Counted from the first letter of the stretch, positions 1 to 9,948 are shown. The stretch is 64,000 nt of DNA from Ohtaekwangia koreensis (GCF_900167975.1 NZ_FUZU01000001.1:902580-966579); one strand, 5' to 3'. Numbers and translations are program-made. The notes: generated from the sequence alone by a model not told the origin.

Positions 1-2
1 GA

Positions 3-170
3 TTTCTCACTTCTGAATTTGGAGAGACTACATTGAAACGTGGTGGTAAGCGAAAACGAATATATACCACTACTTCCTACGCTCACAAAGTGTTGGCAGA
101 AATGAAAGAAATAAGAGCAGGACTTTGGGATGCAATTCCAAAACTTACTCCTCAATTGAAGGTGATATGA
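3..170 (+). CDS. PadR-family transcriptional regulator, C-terminal end (partial)
   Basis: This is the last 55 codons of a gene that begins before the window. The tail contains GETTLKRGGKRKRIY, then a short helix and GLWDAIP, which match the wing and C-terminal helix of the short PadR regulators that precede FtsX-type permeases in Cytophagales. The TGA stop overlaps the ATG of the following permease (ATGA at 167-170), so the two are translationally coupled. In this family the regulator normally controls the adjacent transporter operon. The family call rests on the tail and the neighbour only. Confidence 0.7.
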   Translation, partial: FLTSEFGETTLKRGGKRKRIYTTTSYAHKVLAEMKEIRAGLWDAIPKLTPQLKVI

Positions 171-2824
171 GTCATCAGATGGACGCCCGCCCACCGGACT
201 GGCCACTCAGGCTGTTGAGGTTCTTTGTGAAAGAAGAATACCTCGAGGAGATCGAAGGAGACATGGAAGAAATTTTTCTTACCAATGTCGAGCAATTATC
301 ACTTGCTAAAGCCAGGCGCATATATACCTGGGACATGTTGAAGCTACTAAGGCCTACATTAATAAAACATTTTAAGACCATTCCCACCTTCAACCAATTC
401 GCCATGTATAAGAATTATTTTAAAATCGCCTGGAGGAATCTCGTCAAAAAGAAAGCGTATTCTTTCATCAATATTTTTGGACTTGGACTGGGCATTGCCT
501 GCTGCATCTTGATCTTTATGTTTGTTCAGGATGAGTTGTCGTATGACAACTATCATACAAAAAGAGAACGCATCTTCCGTGTCATTCATGGTGAGTCTGT
601 ACCCGGTAAACCTACGGAAGCTGGTTCAGGTCCATTCTGGGTATGGGGCAATGCACCCATTGGTCCTGCATTGAAAAGTGATTTCCCGGAAATCGAAAAG
701 GTGGTTCAATTTTCAGGCAGGTCAGATATTTTGCTTACGTACGGAGAGAAAGTATACCAGGAGGATGGTGTGTTCTTTATGGATTCAGCAGCCTTCGATG
801 TATTCAGTTGGAAATTGCTAAAGGGAAACCCGAAGACGGCACTCGCAGCACCGTATAACATTGTGCTAACAGAAAGCACTGCTAAAAAATATTTTGGTGA
901 CGAAGATCCGATTGGAAAAGTTTTAAAAGGTAGCGAGTCACCAGGAAGATCTAATCGTGGAGACTATACGGTAACAGGCATTGTCGCAGATATACCATCG
1001 AATTCTCACTTTCGTTTCAATGCACTGCTTTCACTCAGTACTTTCAGGAATTCTCTTCCGGAAATCTTCGGAGAGTGGGGATACGTTGATTTCTATACTT
1101 ACTTTCTTGTCGGTGAACAATTTGATGAAGCAGCATTCAAGAAAAAAATCCCGGATTTTCTGTCGAGACATAAAGCATGGCCGGACTCACGATATTTTAT
1201 TGAGATAGAACCTTTAAAGGATGTATACCTGCGAACAAAGGCTGAACGACAGCCCGGAGAAACTGGTAGCCTGCCTAATATTTATGTGTTCTCCGTTATC
1301 GGCTTATTTATACTGGTCATTGCTATGATCAATTTTATGAATCTGTCTACTGCGAGGTCGATGGAACGTGGTAAAGAAGTCGGTATCAGAAAATCAGTTG
1401 GAGCATACCGCAGCAGTCTCGTCTCTCAATTTTTAGGCGAATCAGTTATGATTGTGCTGCTCTCCGGATTGATTGCAGCCATTCTTGTTATGATCGCACT
1501 ACCCAATATGAGCGCGCTCACAGGAAAAGAATTAAACATTGAGCGTTTCATCACGTGGCAAACTATATCATTGTTTGTGGCTTTGATGCTCGTTGTTGGA
1601 CTTGCAGCCGGTTCTTATCCAGCATTAGTGCTGTCTGGTTTTAATCCGATCATGATTATGAAGGGTATGGTACGGTCGAGTGCCGGAGGTATAAATCTGC
1701 GCAGGGCGCTTGTTGTTTTTCAATTCACACTTTCTATTGCATTGATTGCCGGAACGATCATCGTGTATTTTCAGATGAATCACGTGCTTGACAAAGATCT
1801 TGGATTTGACAAGGAACAGATGCTGGTGCTAGACTATAATTATGATGAGGAAGTGAATAAAAAATCAGAAGTATTGAAAGATATACTTGAAAATAATCCT
1901 TCCGTATTGTCGGTAGGTTTTTCCAGAAGTGTACCCGGCAGTTATTACCCACATGCAGGCACTGAATTGGAAACCCCTAAGGGAGATATGGAAATGATGG
2001 GACAGCCAATCTTCCAGGTGGGGATGGATTTTGTCAGCCACTTCAATTTAAAATTGATAGCCGGAAGAAATTATTCGCGTGAACATCCAACGGATTCCAG
2101 TCAGGCTATAATTATCAATGAAGCCGCAGCAAGACAGTATGGCTATAGCAATCCAGCGGAAGCAGTCGGTAAAAAGTTTGCGCAATGGGGGCGATCCGGA
2201 GTTGTTATTGGCGTTGTTAAAGATTTCAATTTTGCTTCCCTGCATAGAAATATCGAACCTTTAACGATGCCGTTGGTGCCCTATGCATGTCGATATATGT
2301 CATTGAAAGTTAAGACCGATAATATCCAGGAGACGATCAAAGCTGTGGGCGAGGTGTGGAAAGAAATTGCGCCCCATCGTCCATTCTTATATAGCTTCCT
2401 TGACGATGACTTCAATAAACAATATCAATCTGACGTGATGTTCAAAAGATTGTTTACAACATTCTCAGGCTTGGCGATCTTTATCGCGTGTCTCGGATTA
2501 TTAGGTTTGGCAACCTATACCGCCGAGCAACGCACCAAGGAAATAGGGATTCGAAAAGTATTGGGTGCTGACGTCCGAAATATAGTTGGTCTTCTCTCAA
2601 AGGACTTCATTCTACTCGTGATCATTTCGATCTTCATTGCCACACCGCTGTCGTGGTACGCGATGCATCGATGGCTCGAAGGTTTTGCTTACCGGATGGA
2701 GATTAGCCCGTGGATTTTTGTTCTGGCAGGATTTATTGCATTATCTGTAGCGGTGTTCACCATTAGTTACCAGGCAATTAAATCTGCGGTGATGAATCCT
2801 GTAAAATCTTTGAGAAGTGAGTAA
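167..2824 (+). CDS. ABC transporter permease, FtsX/MacB type with PadR-linked N-terminal prefix
   Basis: An inner-membrane permease of 885 residues. The first ~75 residues (PPDWPLRLLRFF, then EEIEGDMEEIF) are the soluble prefix seen on permeases paired with PadR regulators. Then follow a first membrane helix near residue 100, a MacB-like periplasmic domain, three helices near 375-500, a second periplasmic domain and three more helices near the C-terminus, giving the duplicated FtsX architecture. The repeated motif RGKEVGIRKSVGA / RTKEIGIRKVLGA marks the two FtsX domains. An in-frame ATG at 125 exists, but 167 is preferred because it overlaps the PadR stop and follows a GAAGGTGA ribosome site. 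Such permeases usually export lipids, peptides or drugs with a separate ATPase, which is not in view; the substrate is unknown. Confidence 0.88.
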   Translation: MSHQMDARPPDWPLRLLRFFVKEEYLEEIEGDMEEIFLTNVEQLSLAKARRIYTWDMLKLLRPTLIKHFKTIPTFNQFAMYKNYFKIAWRNLVKKKAYSFINIFGLGLGIACCILIFMFVQDELSYDNYHTKRERIFRVIHGESVPGKPTEAGSGPFWVWGNAPIGPALKSDFPEIEKVVQFSGRSDILLTYGEKVYQEDGVFFMDSAAFDVFSWKLLKGNPKTALAAPYNIVLTESTAKKYFGDEDPIGKVLKGSESPGRSNRGDYTVTGIVADIPSNSHFRFNALLSLSTFRNSLPEIFGEWGYVDFYTYFLVGEQFDEAAFKKKIPDFLSRHKAWPDSRYFIEIEPLKDVYLRTKAERQPGETGSLPNIYVFSVIGLFILVIAMINFMNLSTARSMERGKEVGIRKSVGAYRSSLVSQFLGESVMIVLLSGLIAAILVMIALPNMSALTGKELNIERFITWQTISLFVALMLVVGLAAGSYPALVLSGFNPIMIMKGMVRSSAGGINLRRALVVFQFTLSIALIAGTIIVYFQMNHVLDKDLGFDKEQMLVLDYNYDEEVNKKSEVLKDILENNPSVLSVGFSRSVPGSYYPHAGTELETPKGDMEMMGQPIFQVGMDFVSHFNLKLIAGRNYSREHPTDSSQAIIINEAAARQYGYSNPAEAVGKKFAQWGRSGVVIGVVKDFNFASLHRNIEPLTMPLVPYACRYMSLKVKTDNIQETIKAVGEVWKEIAPHRPFLYSFLDDDFNKQYQSDVMFKRLFTTFSGLAIFIACLGLLGLATYTAEQRTKEIGIRKVLGADVRNIVGLLSKDFILLVIISIFIATPLSWYAMHRWLEGFAYRMEISPWIFVLAGFIALSVAVFTISYQAIKSAVMNPVKSLRSE

Positions 2825-2870
2825 ATGGCTATGAGGAAATAAAGGAAAGATCTGTTTCTTGTGAAATATA

Positions 2871-2912
2871 TTGGTGTCTCTACAAGGTGTATATAATTTG
2901 TAGAGACACCAA
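2871..2912. terminator. Bidirectional terminator-like hairpin between convergent genes
   Basis: A perfect 15-bp inverted repeat: TTGGTGTCTCTACAA at 2871-2885 and its complement at 2898-2912, with a 12-base loop. It lies between the permease and the convergent Crp/Fnr gene, where a shared terminator is expected. There is no long T-run on either side, so termination is inferred from position and stem strength. Confidence 0.6.
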
Positions 2913-2961
2913 TTGCTAAAATTCCGTACAAACCATCGAGGTGCAATCAATATATATTCAC

Positions 2962-3549
2962 TCACTTTCCGATACGTTTTCTTATTCGGCTGAGTGACGG
3001 ATTGGTAATGCCGAGATAGGAGGAGATATGATACGCAGGAATCCGCGCGATAATGTTAGGATGTTCCTCCAGTAGTTTGATATACCGTTCTTCATGCGAG
3101 AAGAAAACGAATTGCTCGGTGCGTGTTTGGGCATAGGAGAAAAATTGTTCTGCCAGCAATCGTCCAAATTTACTCCAGCCTGAATGCGCTTCATATAGCG
3201 CATTCAGATTGTCATACGATATCGATATAATTTCGGAATCCTCCAGGGCTTCTATAAAGTACCAGCATGGATTGCGTGTGATAAAGCTTCTGAACGACAC
3301 CACGAACTGATTCTCGGAAAAAAAGAAAAGATTCTTTTCTTCCTGCTTCTCGTCATCGCGGTAGTAGATACGAAATATACCTTTTACCACGAGGCCGAGA
3401 TCGCTGCAAACCATGCTCTGCATATTAAAGAAATCGCCTTTCTTTATTTTTTGCGCTCGCCAGAATGGAAGGCTCTTGCCAATGTCATCGTCGGTGAGGG
3501 ATGCGAATTGTTTCAGGTATTGGACTAAAGCTTTATCTTTTGTGTCCAT
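2962..3549 (-). CDS. Crp/Fnr-family transcriptional regulator
   Basis: A 195-residue regulator with an N-terminal cyclic-nucleotide-binding-like beta-roll (about residues 25-125, including the aromatic-rich FFFSENQFVVSF) and a short C-terminal helix-turn-helix ending AYHISSYLGITNPSLSRIRKRI. The ending is typical of the Crp/Fnr proteins that are numerous in Bacteroidota. The canonical cAMP-contact residues are not evident, so the ligand is unknown. It stands alone, convergent with the permease and upstream of a membrane protein on the same strand. A paralogue lies at 13331-13873. Confidence 0.85.
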   Translation of the reverse strand: MDTKDKALVQYLKQFASLTDDDIGKSLPFWRAQKIKKGDFFNMQSMVCSDLGLVVKGIFRIYYRDDEKQEEKNLFFFSENQFVVSFRSFITRNPCWYFIEALEDSEIISISYDNLNALYEAHSGWSKFGRLLAEQFFSYAQTRTEQFVFFSHEERYIKLLEEHPNIIARIPAYHISSYLGITNPSLSRIRKRIGK

Positions 3550-3597
3550 GCTGTGTCTGCTATAGGTTTATAATATATATCAAACCGGCTCTTGCCT

Positions 3598-4095
3598 TTA
3601 TACTGTTTGCGTAGACCGGTTTATTTTTCTTTGTTGTACAATTTGATAAACCACGCCGGCCACGAACAATATAAACAAAGAAAGCAAAGTAACGGCAATT
3701 ATCGGATCGGTTGGTCCTTTCGCCAACGGACTCCCTATTGGCACGCGCGTAAACGTTTCATTTACCGTAGGCACCAGGGAAAGAAAAAAGCTGAACGACA
3801 ACCAGAAGATCTCAAAGTATCGTGCTCGTGTGTTTCCTTTTCTTTTAGCGTGAAGAAAATAGCCTGCCAGCACCAATGCAAAGATGAGCAATGAGAACAC
3901 ATGACCCGGATTAAAACCTCCCGTTCTGCTTAAGCCTAAAGCTGTGAGGGATGCGACAATGGTTCCGTAGAGATAGGTGAGTCCGCTCTTACCGGCAAAA
4001 TTGATTTTTCCATACTTTACATACGACACCAACGCTGCACCAATGGCAACAATACCGATTACGGTATGAAATATGCCTAAATTTGATAATCCCAT
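3598..4095 (-). CDS. Small multi-pass membrane protein, possibly DUF2306-like
   Basis: A 165-residue hydrophobic protein with about five membrane helices (HTVIGIVAIGAALVSYV, GTIVASLTALGLS, HVFSLLIFALVLAGYFL, IFWLSFSFFLSLVP, IIAVTLLSLFILFVAGVVY). The N-terminal FHTVIGIVAI and the internal GHVFSLLIFALVLAGYF recall the DUF2306 family of predicted membrane proteins; that is a memory match only. The start at 4095 is preferred over the upstream in-frame ATG at 4146 because it begins with the first hydrophobic segment and follows an A-rich leader typical of Bacteroidota. No function can be given. Confidence 0.6.
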   Translation of the reverse strand: MGLSNLGIFHTVIGIVAIGAALVSYVKYGKINFAGKSGLTYLYGTIVASLTALGLSRTGGFNPGHVFSLLIFALVLAGYFLHAKRKGNTRARYFEIFWLSFSFFLSLVPTVNETFTRVPIGSPLAKGPTDPIIAVTLLSLFILFVAGVVYQIVQQRKINRSTQTV

Positions 4096-4203
4096 TTTTA
4101 TTTTTTTTGAGCAAAGCTTCACAGAAATGGAATAACAGATTTTCACTTAAGTTAAAAAGTGAGAAAAAAGGTGAGTAGTGTTGACGACTCCTTATGATTG
4201 ATA

Positions 4204-4950
4204 TTATTTAAAGTCTGTATTGGGAGGAGTATCTGGCTTGTGATTAATTTCTAACTCCGCGGGATTGTCGAACCAGCTCCGACCAAATACATCAAATACC
4301 ACTACAGCGAGAAGTTGTTTAATCTTTTGGGCATCCTTTAAATTACTGACGTCAACACTTCGGACAAATCTTCTTAATTCATCAACTTTCGAAAATCCAA
4401 TTCTGCGAAGCCTCTTCTTCATAGAGGGAAAAAGCGAACCTTTTTTATAGGACAATCCGATTTGAAGCAGATTGTTTTTGCACGTGAAATCCAAAATTAG
4501 AGATTCACTTTTATTAAGGTGCAATTTGAAACTTTCAATCGAGCCACCCAGCAGTAGAAAAATTGCATCATCTATATACTGCGTATCAAGGAGAGTATAT
4601 TTTGAGCCCTCGAGTTTATCGAGTGCCTCATTTGTTTTTTTTATCTCTTCTGTAAGATGTCCGACGAGTTGTGGCGCATTGGTATATTTCTTTAATTGTT
4701 CTTCGAGAAAAACCAACTTTCGATAGTAGTGTGCACGTTCATCGAACCCGGGATCTCTTAAATTCTTAAGTGTGTGTAATCTGCCAACAATATGACCATG
4801 TGCCTTTGCAAAGGCCTTCGCTTCCGAAAATTCCCATTGCTCAGCGGCTGTCTCAACACATTTCTTTAAACGGTCCTTCTCCTTTTCCAGGAAACGAATG
4901 AGATCTTCAATATTATCAAGTTGGTCTTCAATGTTATCGTCAGCTGTCAT
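4204..4950 (-). CDS. Hypothetical coiled-coil protein
   Basis: A 248-residue soluble protein, unrecognised. Residues 1-110 are strongly heptad-like and charged (DQLDNIEDLIRFLEKEKDRL and LEEQLKKYTNAPQLVGHLTE), followed by an alpha/beta part ending with a proline-rich tail. There is no signal peptide or membrane segment. It is transcribed alone, divergent from the sigma-factor operon, with 147 bp between them. Confidence 0.6.
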   Translation of the reverse strand: MTADDNIEDQLDNIEDLIRFLEKEKDRLKKCVETAAEQWEFSEAKAFAKAHGHIVGRLHTLKNLRDPGFDERAHYYRKLVFLEEQLKKYTNAPQLVGHLTEEIKKTNEALDKLEGSKYTLLDTQYIDDAIFLLLGGSIESFKLHLNKSESLILDFTCKNNLLQIGLSYKKGSLFPSMKKRLRRIGFSKVDELRRFVRSVDVSNLKDAQKIKQLLAVVVFDVFGRSWFDNPAELEINHKPDTPPNTDFK

Positions 4951-5097
4951 GGATATGAAGATATATAATTTGGATAAATCAGCAGTAGTTTCCTCTTTGA
5001 TCTTGTTCCTCTTTTAATATCTTAGAAGGCCCTGGTTTGCTCTTTGGAGGTGTTGTGCGTGAGTAAAAATATTTTTCAAAAAAGGTAGGGGGGCGCC

Positions 5098-5640
5098 ATG
5101 TTAAAGAGTCTTGTGTTTGACCTTATGGAAAGTATAGCCGATTTCAGAAGATTGTTCGAATGCCATTTTATCCCGCTGGTAAAATATGCATATACCATTA
5201 CCAAAGACAAGGAGCAGTCGAAAGACATTGTTCAGAATTTCTTTGCCGATATGTGGAAGGATCAGAAGCTTCGTCATATCAATTCATTTGAAGCATTCGC
5301 ATTTCATGCAATAAAGAACAAATCGATTACCTGGTTACGCGACAATAAAAAATTTGTGAGTGTGGTGCCGGATTCACCGGTTCATGAAAGTGATCCTATA
5401 CACGATTCGCATTTTCCGAAGTATTTGTTGGAGTCTGCTATTCTTGGTTTGCCCGATAAATGTCGTGAGGTGTTTGTGCTCAGCAAACAGGACGGTCTTA
5501 CATACGAAGAGATCGCGGAAACGCTGAATGTATCGGTGAAGACTGTAGAGAAGCATATCAGTACAGGCTTGCAAAAGCTCAAGGAAAAACTCGCTCCTCA
5601 TAAAGTATTGTTTTTAGAATCGGTGAATAAAAATTTATAA
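5098..5640 (+). CDS. ECF RNA polymerase sigma factor, FecI-like
   Basis: A 180-residue ECF sigma factor. Region 2 is at about residues 20-85 (ECHFIPLVKYAYTITKDKEQ, then VQNFFADMWK) and region 4 at 125-172 (LPDKCREVFVLSKQDGLTYE then a helix-turn-helix with SVKTVEKHIS). The next gene is its FecR anti-sigma and the one after is a TonB receptor with an STN signalling domain, so this is a complete trans-envelope signalling unit. A second ATG at 5125 (MESIADF) is an alternative start. The sigma factor would switch on the downstream uptake genes when the outer-membrane receptor binds its substrate. Confidence 0.93.
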   Translation: MLKSLVFDLMESIADFRRLFECHFIPLVKYAYTITKDKEQSKDIVQNFFADMWKDQKLRHINSFEAFAFHAIKNKSITWLRDNKKFVSVVPDSPVHESDPIHDSHFPKYLLESAILGLPDKCREVFVLSKQDGLTYEEIAETLNVSVKTVEKHISTGLQKLKEKLAPHKVLFLESVNKNL

Positions 5641-5645
5641 CAGTT

Positions 5646-6494
5646 ATGGCTGCAGATAAGGAAGATATAGACTTCGAAAGAAAAATACATGAAATGGAAA
5701 TACCTCTGAAAAATTTCATTTCCGAGGAAGAGAAAGAAACATCCTGGAAAGAAATACTCCTGACGGTGGAAGGCGATACGCGTAAAAAAAGTATCGCACA
5801 TAATTTCTATTGGGCAGCAGCTGCATCGGTGCTGGTTATTATAGGTATAGTGGTATGGAGCACTATGAATAGTGGCTATAAAACGAGTGATCATGAAAAA
5901 CTAAACATAGGTTTGTCTGATGGCTCATCGGTAACACTGAACTATAAAAGCACGCTGGAACTGGCCGATGATTTTGGTAAAGAAAGCAGGCATGTATCGT
6001 TGCAAGGCGAAGCATTCTTCAACGTACAAAAGGATAAATCAAAACCGTTTGTGATCACCATAGGAGAGTATGAAGTGATGGTGGTGGGTACATCGTTCAA
6101 TATAAACTATAAAAAGAAGTTTGCTGAAGTTACCGTGTGCTCCGGTATAGTACGTCTGCATGCGGGCAATCAGTTTCTGAATTTAAAAGCGGGAGAGAAA
6201 GGTATAATTTCTTCAGCCGGTAAGTTGTCTGTGGAGGAATGGGATGCCAATGACTTCGCCTGGTATTCGGGTACATTAGTCTTGAAAGATAAATCGCTTC
6301 AGAAAGTGGCTGCTATACTCTCGAAGCTCTTCAACAAAACGGTAGAGGTTTCTCCATCGGTAGCATCGTGTACACTCTCTGCAAAAATTGAATACGAAAC
6401 AATCGATGATATACTGGTTATCATTAAAGAAACACTTGGTGTTGAATGGAAAAACGACTCCCATAAAGTATATATCTATGGTAAAGGTTGCTAG
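5646..6494 (+). CDS. FecR-family anti-sigma factor
   Basis: A 282-residue single-pass inner-membrane protein: cytoplasmic ~55 residues, one helix near 58-78 (YWAAAASVLVIIGIVVW), then a periplasmic FecR domain (LSDGSSVTLNYKSTL and VSLQGEAFFNVQKD are typical FecR motifs) and a C-terminal DUF4974-like segment (SLQKVAAILSKLFNKTVEV). It begins five bases after the sigma gene and its 3' end overlaps the receptor gene start. It relays the state of the outer-membrane receptor to the sigma factor. Confidence 0.92.
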   Translation: MAADKEDIDFERKIHEMEIPLKNFISEEEKETSWKEILLTVEGDTRKKSIAHNFYWAAAASVLVIIGIVVWSTMNSGYKTSDHEKLNIGLSDGSSVTLNYKSTLELADDFGKESRHVSLQGEAFFNVQKDKSKPFVITIGEYEVMVVGTSFNINYKKKFAEVTVCSGIVRLHAGNQFLNLKAGEKGIISSAGKLSVEEWDANDFAWYSGTLVLKDKSLQKVAAILSKLFNKTVEVSPSVASCTLSAKIEYETIDDILVIIKETLGVEWKNDSHKVYIYGKGC

Positions 6495-9018
6495 CGGTTT
6501 GGTTTTTGTTTGTATGCTGTTGGTGACGTCAGTTGTTTATTCGCAGAGTAATGTAAAAATAGAACGCTTTCGCGATCTCGTCACTTACCTCGAAACGCAT
6601 ACCCAATTCAAGTTTGCGTATCCGGAGAAACTCGCCAATGTTACCCTTACAGTGAATGAAGGAGTAAATCTCAATGATCCGAAGCACTTGCAACAATGGC
6701 TTGCTCCCTATGGAATTGAAGTGGTACGCAAAGGCAATCTGCTGATTTTCAGAAAGCGCAATAAGGCAACAAAAAAGATAACCGGTTTTGTTCGCGATGC
6801 AGAGTCAGGAGAAAGTCTGGTGGGCGCGAATGTGATTGACCTTGCCAGCGGCAAAGGCGTTGCTGCCAATACATTTGGGTTCTTTAGCCTGGATACATCC
6901 GGTGATTCGATTGCTGTAAGCTTTGTAGGATATACCTATAACAAGCTGAGTATAAAAAATGCCGGAGGTGAATTATTGATTGCGCTTCCGAAAGAAGAGA
7001 GCGTACTGGAAGAGGTACTTATATCTGGTAATGATATACGCGAATTGCCTGAAATCAGTACGATAAGACTTTCACCCGACAAGATTAAAAAAATACCGGT
7101 GTTTATGGGCGAGACAGATATACTCAAAACACTGCAACTGTTGCCGGGTGTGCAGGCTGCTTCAGAAGGTACAGCGGGTTTCCAGGTGCGCGGAGGCGGG
7201 CCTGACCAAAACCTGATTCTGTTGGATGGTGTACCGGTATATAACGCCAATCATCTCTTCGGATTTTTCTCTGTCTTCAACGCCGATGCTATCAATAGTG
7301 TTGAGTTAATCAAAGGTGGTTTCCCTGCGCGCTACGGTGGCAGACTATCGTCTATCGTAGATATTCAAATGAAAGAAGGCAATCTTCATGAGATTGAAGG
7401 CGAAGGTGCCATCGGGTTGGTTGCTTCGCGCGTCACGGTAAACGGTCCGATTAAAAAAGGCAAAACATCGTTCATGTTGTCTGCAAGACGCACGTATATA
7501 GATGCGCTTACCGTACCCTTCGCGAAGCTGGCCGACAGTGAGCGGATTATGGGCGCGAGCTTCTGGGATTTGAATGCAAAAGTAAATCACATACTATCAC
7601 CACGCGACCGTATATACCTAAGCTTCTATTCGGGTAAAGACAGACTATATGATGACTACAGTATCGATGAGGTAGACATGAAAGAAGATGAGTATGCGGA
7701 AATCAAGTGGGGAAACGTAACGTCTGCCTTCCGGTGGAATCATAAGTATACCGATCAGCTTTTCAGCAACCTTACGGCTACCTATACACGCTATCAATTC
7801 GAACTGGACAGGAAAGTACATTACCAATATTCGGATGATACTCCTGATATCTCCAGAAATAATCAATATCACTCCAATATCAGCGATGTGGGTTTAAAAA
7901 TGGACTTCGATTATTTTCTGAACAATGATCACCTCATCAAGTTCGGTGCGAATGTCGTTTACCATACGTTGCGTCCAGGTGTCTCAAATTTTCGATCACA
8001 TATCCAAGCGGATACCACCTTCGGCTCTCCGGAAATCAACCTTGGCGAAATGTATATATATGCAGAAGATGAAGTGACACTCTCGCGTACAACGCGGGCA
8101 AATATAGGAGTTCATTACTCTGCAGCACGAGCAGGGTCAAAAACCTATACATCGTGGCAGCCGCGTTTTACCATCAATCAACGGCTTGGCCACGCGCTTT
8201 CGGTAAAGGCATCTTACGCCCGCATGGCACAATATATACATCTGCTCGTGAACTCCGGCATCGGGTTGCCAACAGATTTGTGGGTGCCTTCGACCGAACG
8301 GGTTAAACCACAATTGTCTGACCAGGTAGCGTTAGGAGTGTCATCAGTATATAAGCATTTTGAAATTTCGGTTGAAGGCTACTACAAATGGATGGACAAC
8401 CTGATTGAGTATAAAGATGGCGCGGGCTTTCTTGATATTGATAGTGAATGGGAAAACAAGGTTGAGTTCGGTTCGGGTAAAAGTTATGGAGCCGAGCTTT
8501 TTATTCAGAAAAAGTCCGGCCGCTCTACCGGGTGGATTGCCTATACCTGGTCAAAGTCAACCCGGGAATTTGATAACCTGAATTTTGGAAAGTCTTTCCC
8601 TTACCGCTACGATAGAAGACACAATGTTTCCATAGTATATAATTTGGCTATAAATGATCGAATAGACTTTGGTGCAGTATGGGTATATAATACAGGCAAT
8701 GCGGTAACACTGCCAACCTCCACGTACCCGAAAGCTACCTGGAATTCGAATGAGCCGGGCTATGAAGATTTTGTGAAGCATTATCCGGGCAGAAATTCAT
8801 CGCGAATGAAAGATTATCACCGGCTCGACCTGAGCATCAGCTTTAAGAAGGCAAAACGGTGGGGAGAAAGGAAATGGGTATTCGGAGTATATAATACCTA
8901 TAACCGACTCAACCCTATGTATATAGAGCTGGATGATGAGGACCGTCTCAATAAAAAATTCAGACAACTCGCTATTTTTCCAGTGATCCCACACATCAGT
9001 TATCAATTTAAATTCTAG
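6478..9018 (+). CDS. TonB-dependent outer-membrane receptor with STN signalling domain
   Basis: An 846-residue receptor: signal peptide (1-22, ending VVYSQS), an STN-like domain at about 27-90 that would contact the periplasmic FecR, a carboxypeptidase-regulatory-like beta domain at about 95-175 (ITGFVRDAESGESLVGANVI), a plug with GGGPDQNLILLDGVPVYNAN, and a long beta-barrel ending in aromatic YQFKF. The ATG at 6478 is chosen over an in-frame ATG at 6388 because it gives a clean signal peptide and a 17-base overlap with the anti-sigma gene. Pairing with a DUF4249 lipoprotein marks the Bacteroidota nutrient-uptake class distinct from SusCD. The substrate is unknown. Confidence 0.93.
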   Translation: MVKVASGLVFVCMLLVTSVVYSQSNVKIERFRDLVTYLETHTQFKFAYPEKLANVTLTVNEGVNLNDPKHLQQWLAPYGIEVVRKGNLLIFRKRNKATKKITGFVRDAESGESLVGANVIDLASGKGVAANTFGFFSLDTSGDSIAVSFVGYTYNKLSIKNAGGELLIALPKEESVLEEVLISGNDIRELPEISTIRLSPDKIKKIPVFMGETDILKTLQLLPGVQAASEGTAGFQVRGGGPDQNLILLDGVPVYNANHLFGFFSVFNADAINSVELIKGGFPARYGGRLSSIVDIQMKEGNLHEIEGEGAIGLVASRVTVNGPIKKGKTSFMLSARRTYIDALTVPFAKLADSERIMGASFWDLNAKVNHILSPRDRIYLSFYSGKDRLYDDYSIDEVDMKEDEYAEIKWGNVTSAFRWNHKYTDQLFSNLTATYTRYQFELDRKVHYQYSDDTPDISRNNQYHSNISDVGLKMDFDYFLNNDHLIKFGANVVYHTLRPGVSNFRSHIQADTTFGSPEINLGEMYIYAEDEVTLSRTTRANIGVHYSAARAGSKTYTSWQPRFTINQRLGHALSVKASYARMAQYIHLLVNSGIGLPTDLWVPSTERVKPQLSDQVALGVSSVYKHFEISVEGYYKWMDNLIEYKDGAGFLDIDSEWENKVEFGSGKSYGAELFIQKKSGRSTGWIAYTWSKSTREFDNLNFGKSFPYRYDRRHNVSIVYNLAINDRIDFGAVWVYNTGNAVTLPTSTYPKATWNSNEPGYEDFVKHYPGRNSSRMKDYHRLDLSISFKKAKRWGERKWVFGVYNTYNRLNPMYIELDDEDRLNKKFRQLAIFPVIPHISYQFKF

Positions 9019-9022
9019 AGAC

Positions 9023-9928
9023 ATGCGTAACGTGGTATTTATACTTTCGATCATTTTGCTTTCATGCGAAACTACCGTTGATCCTCGGCTTCCGGATAAC
9101 GGGTCAGGCTTGGTAGTATACTCTTTCTTCACACCGGGAAGTCCATTGAAGATCGATGTATTCAATACTATACCGATACTACAAACTGAAACGATTCAAC
9201 GAAATAAAGACCTGAAAATAAGATTGCTGGAGAACGGTGAGTTCGTGGAGGAAGTTACTGCCAATGCGCAAGGTGTATACGTGAGCAACGTTGTTCCCTC
9301 GGTGGAGAATAACTATAGTTTTGAGACAACACAGGGTGAGCAGATTTTTTCAGCTACCAGTCACATCCCGGAACCTGTGAGTATAGCGCGTGCACAAATG
9401 TCAAGTGAGATTAAGTATATCAACTCGGGTCAGTATGGATATCCTGCTGAGATCGTTCTTGATGATCCGCGCGAAGCAACTAATTTCTATTCACTCGAAG
9501 TGCTGGTGCAGAACTGTAGCAGCGGATGTACAGCGGATGATCTGACAGGAAATCTGAATGAAGTATTGGTTGAAGAACTGAAAGTGAACACCAGCGGCAA
9601 CACCGATGTTGAGATCGGTAATGGTCCTGGTGAAATTGATGGATTAAAGTATATATACTTCAGTGATGAAGGTTTCGATGGAGAATCTGTCACACTCAAA
9701 TTTTTCATAATCCCTACGCTGATCAATCTCAATAAGGATCAGAATATAAAATTTGTGTTGAAGTCTATACCGCAGGAGTACTACGAATATTTACGCACAT
9801 CTGATTTTCAGCGGGAATTGGAAGAGGACGGTAGTCTTACGGAACCCGTGCAGATAGCAACAAACATCACGAACGGCCTCGGTACGTTTTCGGGCTATAG
9901 CTTTTCGCTTTACACAATCAAACATTAG
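9023..9928 (+). CDS. DUF4249-type surface lipoprotein
   Basis: A 301-residue lipoprotein with leader FILSIILLSC (lipobox cysteine at residue 14) and a beta-rich body. It begins four bases after the TonB receptor, the arrangement typical of DUF4249 proteins, which take the place of SusD in such pairs. It is likely a surface-exposed substrate-binding partner of the receptor. The C-terminal SGYSFSLYTIKH is beta-strand-like. Confidence 0.85.
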   Translation: MRNVVFILSIILLSCETTVDPRLPDNGSGLVVYSFFTPGSPLKIDVFNTIPILQTETIQRNKDLKIRLLENGEFVEEVTANAQGVYVSNVVPSVENNYSFETTQGEQIFSATSHIPEPVSIARAQMSSEIKYINSGQYGYPAEIVLDDPREATNFYSLEVLVQNCSSGCTADDLTGNLNEVLVEELKVNTSGNTDVEIGNGPGEIDGLKYIYFSDEGFDGESVTLKFFIIPTLINLNKDQNIKFVLKSIPQEYYEYLRTSDFQRELEEDGSLTEPVQIATNITNGLGTFSGYSFSLYTIKH

Positions 9929-9948
9929 TATAACAAAAACATGCTGCT

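Noticed and set aside
5374-5601. Opposite-strand ORFs inside the sigma-factor gene and similar ones elsewhere
   Set aside because: They mirror a clearly coding frame and show no family resemblance.
6388-6477. Upstream start of the TonB receptor
   Set aside because: The added 30 residues run deep inside the FecR gene and destroy the signal peptide.
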